Assembly: GCA_017993775.1 (NCBI GenBank) | Contig: JAGOMA010000002.1 | Coordinates: forward strand, 124,001 to 188,000 | Origin: Chloroflexota bacterium | GTDB taxonomy: Bacteria > Chloroflexota > Anaerolineae > Promineifilales > Promineifilaceae | DNA length: 64,000 nucleotides | Direction: 5' to 3' | Shown here: piece after piece, positions 48,563 to 56,433 of the stretch | Layout of the letters: every line of letters begins with the position of its first letter | Numbering within the stretch: the first letter of the stretch is position 1 | The notes under the pieces: model-generated | What the model was told of the DNA's origin: nothing | Database searches by the model: none | Seen by the model: only the letters and a program-made list of their open reading frames with translations | Translations under genes and position numbers: made by a program

Positions 48563-48597
48563 AACGGCCGTTACACAACGTAACGGCCGTTTTTATT
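48563..48597 (+). terminator. Terminator of malQ made from two ACGGCCGT copies
   Basis: A perfect 12-bp stem, AACGGCCGTTAC (48563-48574) against GTAACGGCCGTT (48580-48591), with a 5-base loop, then a T-run TTTTTATT. Each arm is itself an iterated palindrome. Confidence 0.9.
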
Positions 48598-48603
48598 CAC
48601 CTC

Positions 48604-49155
48604 TCACAGCAGCGCCAGCGCCACAATCGCCAGCACAAAAATCACCATCAACACCACGGCCGCCAACATCATTTGCCGGTCGCGTTTTTGATTGGCCGCT
48701 TGGCGGCGGGCCAGTTCCCGCTGCCGCTCCTCTTCAACCGCCATCATCTCGGCCATGCGCCGCTGGGCGGCCTTGTCTTCCTCTTCTTTCATCTGGCGAA
48801 TTTGCACATTCCGCTCATTCAACCGGTCAGCCCGCGTCCGGGCGTCTACCTTTTGCAGCATCTCGAAGATGTCCAGGGGCGCGCCGCACTTCTGGCAGTA
48901 TTCGTCGCCGGTCCAGTTGGCCGTCTGGCATTTGGGGCAGACGCGGGTCAGCGCGTGGCCGCATTGGCGGCAGATGGCGCGCGGCTCGCGGTGGTAGGTG
49001 TGGCAGTTGGGGCAGATGTGGCCTTCCAGCAAAAACTGGCTGCTGCAGGCGTCGCAGGTAACGTGCTGTCCGTGCTGGCGTACGTCGATGGGAGCCAGGC
49101 AGTTGGGGCAGGCAATTTCGGTCAGGAATTCATTGTTCAAGCGTGCTCTCCTCAT
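48604..49155 (-). CDS. Multi-zinc-ribbon membrane protein
   Basis: A 183-residue protein of unknown function. The first 95 residues contain four CxxC pairs forming zinc ribbons (CPNC, CDAC, CPNCHTY, CRQCGH, CPKC, CQKCGAPLD). A charged coiled-coil helix (about residues 110-160, rich in Arg and Glu) follows, ending in one C-terminal transmembrane helix (MLAAVVLMVIFVLAIVALAL). Its ATG overlaps the stop of the potassium importer gene (ATGA), so translation is probably coupled. The role could be regulatory for that transporter, but nothing shows it. Confidence 0.75.
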   Translation of the reverse strand: MRRARLNNEFLTEIACPNCLAPIDVRQHGQHVTCDACSSQFLLEGHICPNCHTYHREPRAICRQCGHALTRVCPKCQTANWTGDEYCQKCGAPLDIFEMLQKVDARTRADRLNERNVQIRQMKEEEDKAAQRRMAEMMAVEEERQRELARRQAANQKRDRQMMLAAVVLMVIFVLAIVALALL

Positions 49156-50996
49156 CGTTCCAGATAAAACGGAATGTCGATAATTGCCCGGCTTTTGCCC
49201 AGGCGACGACGGCGATAAAGTAAGGCAAATTTTAACAACCAGGCCGTCTGGTTGTGCAAGATATTATGCCACCAATGCGCCGGGACAAACTCCGGAATCA
49301 GCACAGTGGCCAGCTGCCCATCGGCGACGGCCGTATCCACTTCGTCCAAATAAGCCAGGAAAGGGCCGACGAAGGAACGAAACGGCGAGACCACGACCAC
49401 CATGGGCGCAATTTCGTCCAGGCCATAACGCTGCCAGCGCTCTTGGGCTTGCACGGCCGTTCCCGGTTCCAATTCAATGTACACGGCCGTGACTTCCGTC
49501 GTGATCGAACGGGCATAACTTAACGCCTCAATGACGCCGCGATGCACGCCGGCCACCGGCACAACCACCCTCGGCGCAACCAGATGGATCGCCGGGTGCG
49601 GCTCTGCCAGGTGCAATTGACGGCCAATCTCGCTGTAATGGGCGCGGATGGCGCGAAAGCCCACCACAAACAAAGGGATCAGCAGAATAACCACCCAGGC
49701 TCCATGCACAAATTTGCTAAAGATGATCACCGCCAGGGCCGCGCCCGTCGCCGCCGCCCCCAACCCATTGAGCAGCGCTTTCACCGTCCAAAACGAGCCG
49801 CGAAGCCGCAGCCAATGCACCACCATCCCGCTCTGCGATAAGGTAAACGCCAGAAACGCACCCACGGCAAACAGCGGAATCAGGCGGTGGGTGTCACCCT
49901 GAAAAATCACCAGCAGCCCGCCGGCCAATGCCGCCAGCAGCATGATGCCGTTGGTATACACCAGCCGGTCGCCCACCAGCGTGAGCTGGCGCGGCAAAAA
50001 TCCATCCTGCGCCAGGATGGAGGTGACGCGGGGAAAACCGGCAAAACTGGTGTTGGCGGCCACCACCAGCACCAGCAGCGTCGCCCCTTGCACCAGCAAA
50101 TAAAGCGGCCCGGAGCCAAACAATCGCCGCGCCAACGCCGACAGAATGGTCTCTTGCGGCCCAGCCACGACGCCCAGATATTCCGTCAGGCCAATGGTTC
50201 CCAGGAAGAGAATGCCCATGAGCACGGCCATGGCGGCCATGGTTTGCCGCGCATGGCGCGGTTCGGGCGGCTGGAAGACGGAGACGGCGTTGCTGATGGC
50301 TTCGACGCCGGTGAGGGCGGTGGCTCCGGCGGCAAAGGTGCGCAGCAGCAGGAAGAGGGTGACGGGAGCGACGGCCGTGGGCGCCACGGCCGTTAAATCC
50401 CCCGGTCCATCCAGCAGCGCCACCACCACGCCATAGGCAATCATGCCCAGGTAGGCGGCCAGGAACAGGTAGACGGGCACAATCATCACTGTGCCGGCTT
50501 CACGCAGGCCGCGCAAATTGACCAGGGTGATGACGAGCAGCAGAAAAAGGGAAACGGCCGTGCGATGGGTCCACAAGGCCGGGAAGGCGGAAGCCACGGC
50601 CGCCACGGCCGCCGCCAGACTGACGGCCGCGTTCAGCACATAATCGATCAGCAGCGCGGCGGCGGCCGTCAGGCCCAGCGTCACGCCCAAATTTTCGCGG
50701 GCAACGGTGTAACTGCCGCCGCCGGTCGGATAGGCGGCGATGGTCTGGGTGTAGGAGAGGGTGACGAGGGCCAGCAGGCCGGTGATGACAAAGGCGATGC
50801 GCCAGGAGTAGGCCAGGCCCACCGCCCCGGCGATGGCCAGGCCGAGAAAGATTTCCTGGTTGGCGTAGGCGATGGAGGCGAGCGCGTCGGGGGAGAGGGC
50901 GGCCAGGGCGCGCACTTTGTCCAACCGCTTGGCGTCCATGTCGGCCGACGGCAGCGGCGGACCCACTACAAATTCGTGCAGATGTTTCCAGAGCAT
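49152..50996 (-). CDS. kimA: KimA-like potassium importer (APC superfamily)
   Basis: A 614-residue membrane protein with 12 helices and a C-terminal cytoplasmic domain (from about residue 450). It matches Bacillus KimA (YdaO), a high-affinity K+/H+ symporter controlled by c-di-AMP: LSPDALASIAYANQE, AYPTGGGSYTVARENLG, LIDYVLNAAVS and ALTGVEAISNAV. Most residues recalled as K+-binding in KimA are kept, but the Thr in the DYxLT segment appears as Asn. No c-di-AMP riboswitch is present: only about 85 bp separates it from the helicase end. Overlaps the zinc-ribbon gene by 4 bp. Confidence 0.85.
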   Translation of the reverse strand: MLWKHLHEFVVGPPLPSADMDAKRLDKVRALAALSPDALASIAYANQEIFLGLAIAGAVGLAYSWRIAFVITGLLALVTLSYTQTIAAYPTGGGSYTVARENLGVTLGLTAAAALLIDYVLNAAVSLAAAVAAVASAFPALWTHRTAVSLFLLLVITLVNLRGLREAGTVMIVPVYLFLAAYLGMIAYGVVVALLDGPGDLTAVAPTAVAPVTLFLLLRTFAAGATALTGVEAISNAVSVFQPPEPRHARQTMAAMAVLMGILFLGTIGLTEYLGVVAGPQETILSALARRLFGSGPLYLLVQGATLLVLVVAANTSFAGFPRVTSILAQDGFLPRQLTLVGDRLVYTNGIMLLAALAGGLLVIFQGDTHRLIPLFAVGAFLAFTLSQSGMVVHWLRLRGSFWTVKALLNGLGAAATGAALAVIIFSKFVHGAWVVILLIPLFVVGFRAIRAHYSEIGRQLHLAEPHPAIHLVAPRVVVPVAGVHRGVIEALSYARSITTEVTAVYIELEPGTAVQAQERWQRYGLDEIAPMVVVVSPFRSFVGPFLAYLDEVDTAVADGQLATVLIPEFVPAHWWHNILHNQTAWLLKFALLYRRRRLGKSRAIIDIPFYLER

Positions 50997-51073
50997 GTTT
51001 CACCTGTGGCAGTTTGGGGATGTGTTGCCTTATGCCTGGATGGAGATTATAGCAGAAACGGCCGTTGGCAATC

Positions 51074-51094
51074 GTCAATCGTCAATCGTCAATC
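51074..51094. repeat. 7-bp tandem repeat at the helicase stop codon
   Basis: Three perfect units of GTCAATC, preceded by a partial unit at 51068-51073. The stop codon of the helicase gene (51082-51084) lies inside the array. Confidence 0.85.
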
Positions 51095-53679
51095 AGCAAC
51101 TTCACCAGCCTGCGCGTCACCGCCTTTGTTTCTGGGCCGATTTCGCCGGGCGGGCCGACGCAGGCCGGGCAGCCGTCGCGGCAGCGGCAGTCGGTGACCA
51201 GTTCCAGGGCGGCTTCCAGCAGCGTATCATGCAGCTCGTACAGCCGCTGGCTGAAACCCACGCCCGCCGCCACCCGCTCATACACCACCACCGTCGGCGC
51301 TTGCGTGAGGGGGCTGCGGCTTTCGGCCGTCACCTGAATGTCGCCCGGATCGCACATCAGGTAGAGCGGGGCCAGATTGCGCAGCACATAGGCCAGCCCG
51401 CCCAGCGCCGAGCGCGCCTGCTGTCCTTCTTCGGCCTGGCGGTGGCAGGAGGGGCAGAGGGTAGACAGGTTTTCCAGTTTGTTGGCGTCCAGGTAGTTTT
51501 CGTTGACGCCGCGTGTGTAATTGAATTCGCGGAACGGCCGTATGTGATGCACATGCAGCGTAATCGTAGACCCTTCGGGTTTGGGAAAACCCGAAGGGTC
51601 TTTGCCCATCGCGCCGCACATCCGGCAGCGATAGCCATCACGCTCCAGCGCTTTTTGCCGCTGCGTTTGCCAGTTCGGGCCATAATCATTCGGCCGCAGC
51701 AAAATCCCTGCGTCGTACAACTTCTCCGTCAGCGCCTCGCCCAAAATCAGCCAATAGCCCGACGTTTCCAGCGTCATCTCCGGCAAATCAATCTCGCCAA
51801 AACCCAACGTCTCATGCGTATACCGCTTGATGCGCCGGTAGCCCGTCGCCTGCGTCACCACCGTCACATCCCCCCACGCCCGATACAAATTGACAATTGG
51901 CAATTGACAATTGGCAATTGCCAATTGATTATCCTCCTCCGCCCGCAGCTCCCGGATGGTGCTGCCCACGCTGGCCCGCGTGTAATAATCCACGTCCACC
52001 GGGCGCACGTAGGCGATACGGCCGTCCCAGTCCAGATGTTCCACCAGATAACTCCGCGCCAAATGCATGTAGATGGCCCCCTCGAACACCACCGTCGGCG
52101 CGCGCTCCAAATCCACCTCGCCGATAGCCCGCGTCTTCGTCTCGTCCAGTTCGTCGCCCAGGTCGTGGACGATGATGTTGTCGTCGCCGCTGGTGCGCAG
52201 GGAAACGGCCGTGGCCGGCGACCCCTCGCCCACATAATGATACTGCTGCCGCGTCTGGTGCAGCATCCCTTCCGCTTCCAGGGCGTGCAGCAAGCTCTCC
52301 GCCGGTTGGCCGCCAAACGGCTCATTGGCGCGGAAAGGCAGCTCGTAGGCGGCGCACAGCAGGTGGCGCACCATAATGCGCAGGTTGTCGGGATTGGTCA
52401 GCGCGTGCTCCGGCGTCTGGCCGAAGAGATAACGCGGATGGGTGCAAATGTACTGGTCGAGCGGGTTGTTGCTGGCGATCATAATCGCCGCCGACTGCGC
52501 CGCCCGCCGTCCGGCGCGGCCAATCTGCTGCCACGTCGAGGCGATGGAGCCGGGGTAGCCCGTCAGCACGGCCGCATCCAGTTCGCCGATGTCGATGCCC
52601 AGTTCCAGGGCGTTGGTGGCGACCACGCCGCGCAGGGCGCCGGTGCGCAGCCCATGCTCAATCTCGCGCCGCTCCAGGGGCAAATAGCCGCCGCGATAGC
52701 CGGAAACGGCCGTTGCCGCATGCCCCAAATACTTCATCTCATCCTGCAAATAGGTCAGCAGCAGTTCCACCGTCTGCCGCGTGCGGGCAAAGGCGATGGT
52801 CTGCACGTCCTGCGCCAGGAAAGTGACGGCCGCGTCGCGGGCGGCCATCACCGCGCTGCCGCGCAGCCCTAACTCGGCGTCGATGATCGGCGGGTTGTAG
52901 AGGATGACGTGCTTCTCGCCGGTGGGCGCGCCGTTCTGTTGTTCATTGATGAGGGTGAACGGCCGTCCCACCAATCGCTGCGCGTGCTCCTGCGGGTTGG
53001 CGATGGTCGCCGAGCAGCAAATCACCTGGGGGTGGCTGCCGTAAAAGTCGCAGATGCGCAGCACGCGGCGCAGCACGTTGGCCACGTGGCTGCCAAACAC
53101 GCCGCGATAGGTGTGGATTTCGTCCAGCACGATGAATTGCAAATTGGCGAACAGGTCGCGCCAGGTGGGATGGTAGGGCAAAATGCCCGCGTGCAGCATG
53201 TCGGGGTTGCTGATGAGGATGCCCCCGGCGCGGCGCACCTGCGAGCGGCGGCTTTGCGGCGTGTCGCCGTCGTAGGTGTGTACTTCGATGGGCAGCCGTC
53301 CGGCGCTGAGGATGGCGGCGGTTTCGGCGAGCTGGTCGTGGGCCAGGGCTTTGGTGGGGAAGAGGTAGAGGGCGCGGGCAGACTGCCGTTGCAGCAGCCG
53401 CTGCAGCACCGGCACGGTATAACACAACGATTTGCCAGAGGCCGTGGTGGTGGCAATGATCGTGTTTTCACCCGCCAACGCCGCGTCGATGGCCGCAGCT
53501 TGATGGGTGAAGAAGTGGTGGATGTGGCGTGATTGGAGGGCGGCGAGGATACGGCCGTCTAGCGGCGCATTGACGTTTTGGAATTGGGCCGGGCGGGCGG
53601 GGAAGCGTTCCCAGGCCACCACCTGGGACATGAAGTCGCGGTTGAGGCGTAGTTGGGACAGGAGTTCGGGCAGGTTCAT
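51082..53679 (-). CDS. MrfA/YprA-like DEAD/DEAH-box helicase with an HNH module
   Basis: An 865-residue SF2 helicase. The helicase core has TTTASGKS (Walker A), VLDEIHTYRG (motif II), CCSATIANP (motif III) and QQIGRAGR (motif VI). The C-terminus holds the DUF1998-type part with four cysteines in CRCRDGCPACVG. Such helicases (MrfA) act in repair of mitomycin lesions in Bacillus. An HNH-type zinc module (RDGYRCRMCGA, HVHHIRPF, LCPSCHR) sits at about residues 680-750, where family members I recall have none. Three repeat elements lie within the gene. ATG 53679 is chosen; an earlier frame start is unsupported. Confidence 0.88.
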   Translation of the reverse strand: MNLPELLSQLRLNRDFMSQVVAWERFPARPAQFQNVNAPLDGRILAALQSRHIHHFFTHQAAAIDAALAGENTIIATTTASGKSLCYTVPVLQRLLQRQSARALYLFPTKALAHDQLAETAAILSAGRLPIEVHTYDGDTPQSRRSQVRRAGGILISNPDMLHAGILPYHPTWRDLFANLQFIVLDEIHTYRGVFGSHVANVLRRVLRICDFYGSHPQVICCSATIANPQEHAQRLVGRPFTLINEQQNGAPTGEKHVILYNPPIIDAELGLRGSAVMAARDAAVTFLAQDVQTIAFARTRQTVELLLTYLQDEMKYLGHAATAVSGYRGGYLPLERREIEHGLRTGALRGVVATNALELGIDIGELDAAVLTGYPGSIASTWQQIGRAGRRAAQSAAIMIASNNPLDQYICTHPRYLFGQTPEHALTNPDNLRIMVRHLLCAAYELPFRANEPFGGQPAESLLHALEAEGMLHQTRQQYHYVGEGSPATAVSLRTSGDDNIIVHDLGDELDETKTRAIGEVDLERAPTVVFEGAIYMHLARSYLVEHLDWDGRIAYVRPVDVDYYTRASVGSTIRELRAEEDNQLAIANCQLPIVNLYRAWGDVTVVTQATGYRRIKRYTHETLGFGEIDLPEMTLETSGYWLILGEALTEKLYDAGILLRPNDYGPNWQTQRQKALERDGYRCRMCGAMGKDPSGFPKPEGSTITLHVHHIRPFREFNYTRGVNENYLDANKLENLSTLCPSCHRQAEEGQQARSALGGLAYVLRNLAPLYLMCDPGDIQVTAESRSPLTQAPTVVVYERVAAGVGFSQRLYELHDTLLEAALELVTDCRCRDGCPACVGPPGEIGPETKAVTRRLVKLLIDD
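51568..51601. repeat. In-frame perfect hairpin inside the helicase gene (AGACCC type)
   Basis: Perfect 15-bp arms AGACCCTTCGGGTTT (51568-51582) and AAACCCGAAGGGTCT (51587-51601) with a 4-base loop. On the coding strand it encodes GKDPSGFPKPEGS between the two halves of the HNH zinc module. It keeps the reading frame. Confidence 0.9.
51893..51920. repeat. In-frame 14-bp tandem palindromic repeat inside the helicase gene
   Basis: Two perfect copies of ACAATTGGCAATTG, with more of the CAATTG pattern on both sides (51886-51930). It encodes NQLAIANCQLPIVN, a segment that looks inserted into a surface loop. Confidence 0.85.
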
Positions 53680-53833
53680 GGGGGAATTATAGCGGTTTTT
53701 GCGGTGCTGGGGATGGGATGACAATGCGCTAAAAAGAAACGGCCGTTTGTCATGCAATCCAGCGCACCAAGTAGCGTATCATATTCGCGCTTGTGTTATT
53801 TTCTCAACCAGATACGTAACAATCGGAGGAACT

Positions 53834-55747
53834 ATGAAAAAATTATTCGTGCTGTTTCTTTTGTGTGTGTTTTCAGGTTTGTGGCTGCAAACCGAACAAA
53901 CCCGTGGGGCAGAGCCAGAAAAACTGTACGTGTGGCAAGAGTATAAGCGAAATCCCGCGATTTATGACGTGGCCGTGGGGTCAACCTACATATGGGGCGC
54001 TTATCCCGATGGTGTCATCCGCTGGAACAAACAAGACCATACATATAAAACCTATACCTTTGGCAGCGAGGTAACGGCCGTACAAATTGCCGTCAATAAC
54101 AATGTGTGGGTCGGTACAACGAACGATCTCTATCGTTTCGATGGTATCAGTTGGACTCGCTATACCACAGATGACGGCCTGCCGTATAACACCATTTCTT
54201 CTCTGAGTGTCGGCCTTCAAGACCAACTTTTTGTCGGCGCGGCCGGCGGTATCGTTGTTTACAATGGGGCACAATGGACGCAAATCCCTACCATTACCGT
54301 AGACCCTTACCATTGTTTCAGCTACGGTGGCATCGTCGACATCGCCCTGGATACCCAAAATCGTTTTTGGGTTAGCATGGATAACGCACCGATGTGTTAC
54401 TTCGACCAGGGGATCTGGAAGATATTTTCTCAAAATCAGTCGAGTGTATCATCGAAAGATATTGAATTTGCCCCCAATGGTGATATGTGGTTGGCCGGTG
54501 TCTATGATGGGGCCGGTGCCCAGGCTGCCGCCCGATTAACAACAAACGGCACATGGATAGCCTATAACACGTCCAACGGTCTACCCGACAATTACTCAAG
54601 CTCGCTAACAATTGATCCCTTGGGCGACATTTGGTTAGGATTTAGTGGAGGGCAAGGCGTTAGCCACTTTAATGGTTCCGTATGGTCAACTCAAAATCTA
54701 TTTTCTGGATTTTATGGTGGAGCTGTCTATGACGTTGAATCTGACGGTGCAGGCGGCATCTGGACCGGCGGCACCCATGTCAGCCACCTATCGAACAACA
54801 TTTGGAATACTTATCTGGCTGGTTTGCCGTTTGCTCCCTATAACTACATAAGAACCTTGTATGTCGATTCTGATGATAACCTCTGGGCAGGAACCGAATC
54901 TATGGGGGTTGTGAAATTTGATGGTCAGGCCTGGCTGCACTACACGCCTGCGCATGGTTTGGGTGGAAACATCGTCAATGCCATTGCTGAGGATCAGAAC
55001 GGCAATATGTGGTTCGGCTGCTCGCACGGAGAGTTTAATGTCGTTGGTGACGGCCTCACCCGTTTTGATGGCGTTACGTGGCAAACCTTTACCATGGCTG
55101 ATGGCTTGGCTGACAACAGAATTTCTGATATAGCGGTTGATAACGCCAATACAATTTGGATCGCACATCCGTATTCCGGTGTTTCGCATAAATCAACTTC
55201 AGGCTGGACCACCTACACAACGGCCGACGGCCTATTAAGCGACCGGGTCGGTACGATTCTTGCTCATGACGGTTCGATTTGGGCCGGATATGGCACAGAT
55301 TATGTGTCGGAAACGGGGATTTCTCGTTTTGATGGAGCTACCTGGACAACCTACAATGAGAGTGATGGCTTAAGCGGCGCCGTCCGGGATCTGGCCGTCA
55401 ACCGTAACAATTCCCTCTTAGCCCTGACAAGCGCCGACGTGTTTCAATTGAATGGCAATAGCTGGTCTGATTTAGCGGTTCCATCTTTAGGAATGACATT
55501 CTGGAGATTTGCAGCTGACAAGGATAATCAAATCTGGGTGACAGGTAACGGTGGCGGCGCTATTCGCTTCGACGGTGCTCAATCCTATGCCATCACGCCA
55601 TCCGAAACAGGGACAAGTGCTTTAGGCAGTAAAGTGGCAGCAAATTCATCTGGTAACACCCTTTGGTTTTCTTCGACTGAAGGTGTTGTATCGCTAAGGA
55701 TTGTTGACGTCAACGCACGCATCTTCTTGCCATTGGCTGCGAAATGA
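53834..55747 (+). CDS. Secreted beta-propeller protein (two-component regulator propeller repeats)
   Basis: A 637-residue exported protein. The signal peptide (MKKLFVLFLLCVFSGLWL, cleavage near residue 27) is followed by about a dozen repeats with a shared pattern, for example NNVWVGTTNDLYRFDG then SWTRYTTDDGLP, as in the propeller part of hybrid sensors; here no membrane helix, kinase or regulator part follows. It ends ARIFLPLAAK, like the FLPL tails of secreted Chloroflexota proteins. The DNA is AT-richer and holds only one ACGGCCGT. GGAGG precedes the ATG at 53834. Confidence 0.85.
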   Translation: MKKLFVLFLLCVFSGLWLQTEQTRGAEPEKLYVWQEYKRNPAIYDVAVGSTYIWGAYPDGVIRWNKQDHTYKTYTFGSEVTAVQIAVNNNVWVGTTNDLYRFDGISWTRYTTDDGLPYNTISSLSVGLQDQLFVGAAGGIVVYNGAQWTQIPTITVDPYHCFSYGGIVDIALDTQNRFWVSMDNAPMCYFDQGIWKIFSQNQSSVSSKDIEFAPNGDMWLAGVYDGAGAQAAARLTTNGTWIAYNTSNGLPDNYSSSLTIDPLGDIWLGFSGGQGVSHFNGSVWSTQNLFSGFYGGAVYDVESDGAGGIWTGGTHVSHLSNNIWNTYLAGLPFAPYNYIRTLYVDSDDNLWAGTESMGVVKFDGQAWLHYTPAHGLGGNIVNAIAEDQNGNMWFGCSHGEFNVVGDGLTRFDGVTWQTFTMADGLADNRISDIAVDNANTIWIAHPYSGVSHKSTSGWTTYTTADGLLSDRVGTILAHDGSIWAGYGTDYVSETGISRFDGATWTTYNESDGLSGAVRDLAVNRNNSLLALTSADVFQLNGNSWSDLAVPSLGMTFWRFAADKDNQIWVTGNGGGAIRFDGAQSYAITPSETGTSALGSKVAANSSGNTLWFSSTEGVVSLRIVDVNARIFLPLAAK

Positions 55748-55763
55748 CAGCTTAAACCTCGAG

Positions 55764-55811
55764 AAGAAGACCTGCGGCATTTAGGCATTGCTTGTTGCCG
55801 CAGGTCTTCTT
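55764..55811. terminator. Long hairpin after the propeller gene
   Basis: A perfect 16-bp stem AAGAAGACCTGCGGCA against TGCCGCAGGTCTTCTT with a 16-base loop, starting 17 bp after the propeller gene stop. Probable terminator, without a long T-run. Confidence 0.7.
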
Positions 55812-55912
55812 GCTGATCCCAGTCGTGGTCTTTTCCACCAGCGCAGTCAAAATCAAACTCCCACCAAATTGCCGGAAAGGTATAAGCTGATTCATTCGTC
55901 TTCTCGGGTAGA

Positions 55913-56041
55913 ACGGCCGTCTACCGGCGTGTTCACCACCTGAAATTGATCCGGGCGGGCCGGAAAGCGTTCCCAGGCCACCACCTGAGCGATAAAATCG
56001 CGGTTCAGTCACAGTTGAGTCAGGATGTCGGGTAAATTCAT
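55913..56041 (-). pseudogene. Decayed duplicate of the helicase N-terminus
   Basis: On the minus strand it reads MNLPDILTQL, stop, LNRDFIAQVV, AWERFPARPDQFQVVNTPVDGR, which aligns without gaps to the first 43 codons of the helicase (MNLPELLSQLRLNRDF...). One codon became TGA. Both copies are 129 bp from ATG to ACGGCCGT (53551-53679 and 55913-56041). Similarity stops at ACGGCCGT on one side and continues about 15 bp upstream of the ATG on the other. It is a relic, not a gene. Confidence 0.9.
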
Positions 56042-56299
56042 GCGGGGATTACAGCGAGTCTAAGCAGGTATAGGCAGGGCGCAAAAAGAGACCCTGTGTT
56101 TTGTTACCCAGACCATCCAGGATCTTGCAAACGTTGAATACACAGAGCGAAGGATTAGAACGGCCGTGACTGACCCAATATCTGCCCATACAGCGGCTTC
56201 CCCCCTCGTTTAAAGGGACAAAAACCCAGACTAGAGTACTAGTTATTTGCCATTCAACTTTACATATGTTACCATATGCGAGATCGGGAGGTTTACATA

Positions 56300-56329
56300 T
56301 TGTTAGCAATAGACAATATTTGGTATAAA
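56300..56329 (+). promoter_or_regulatory. Candidate promoter of the cpaB-like pair
   Basis: TTGTTA, an 18-bp spacer, then TATAAA with a TGG extension directly upstream of the -10. It ends 104 bp before the first gene. Confidence 0.5.
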
Positions 56330-56433
56330 CTCCAAGTAGTATGCTTATATGCCCTCGCCTGTGGGACGCATCCAATGACTCGCACCGCGCCAAAACACAG
56401 CCTAGTCACGATATCACGTAAAGGGATAAAACG

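Larger units (their letters stand above)
55748..56433. other. Intergenic region with a gene relic
   Basis: About 690 bp without an intact gene. It contains a hairpin just after the propeller gene, a decayed copy of the helicase start (55913-56041), two ACGGCCGT copies and the promoter of the cpaB-like genes. The rest is AT-rich and unassigned. Confidence 0.7.

Noticed and set aside
50997..51081. c-di-AMP (ydaO-type) riboswitch before the KimA-like gene
   Set aside because: Only about 85 bp separate the gene from the helicase end, too short for the known riboswitch, and no matching pattern was seen.
50872..52872. Very long open frame on the plus strand opposite the potassium importer and the helicase
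   Set aside because: It runs antisense to two well-supported genes, crosses their boundary, and its product is rich in His, Arg and Gln without domain features. It is a GC-rich shadow.
55752..55912. Possible transposase remnant next to the relic
   Set aside because: No recognisable transposase motif in any frame and no terminal inverted repeats; only a terminator-like hairpin.
55913..56041. TGA in the helicase relic as a selenocysteine codon
   Set aside because: The intact paralogue has Arg at this place, there is no redox context, no SECIS-like hairpin was seen, and the frame ends soon after.
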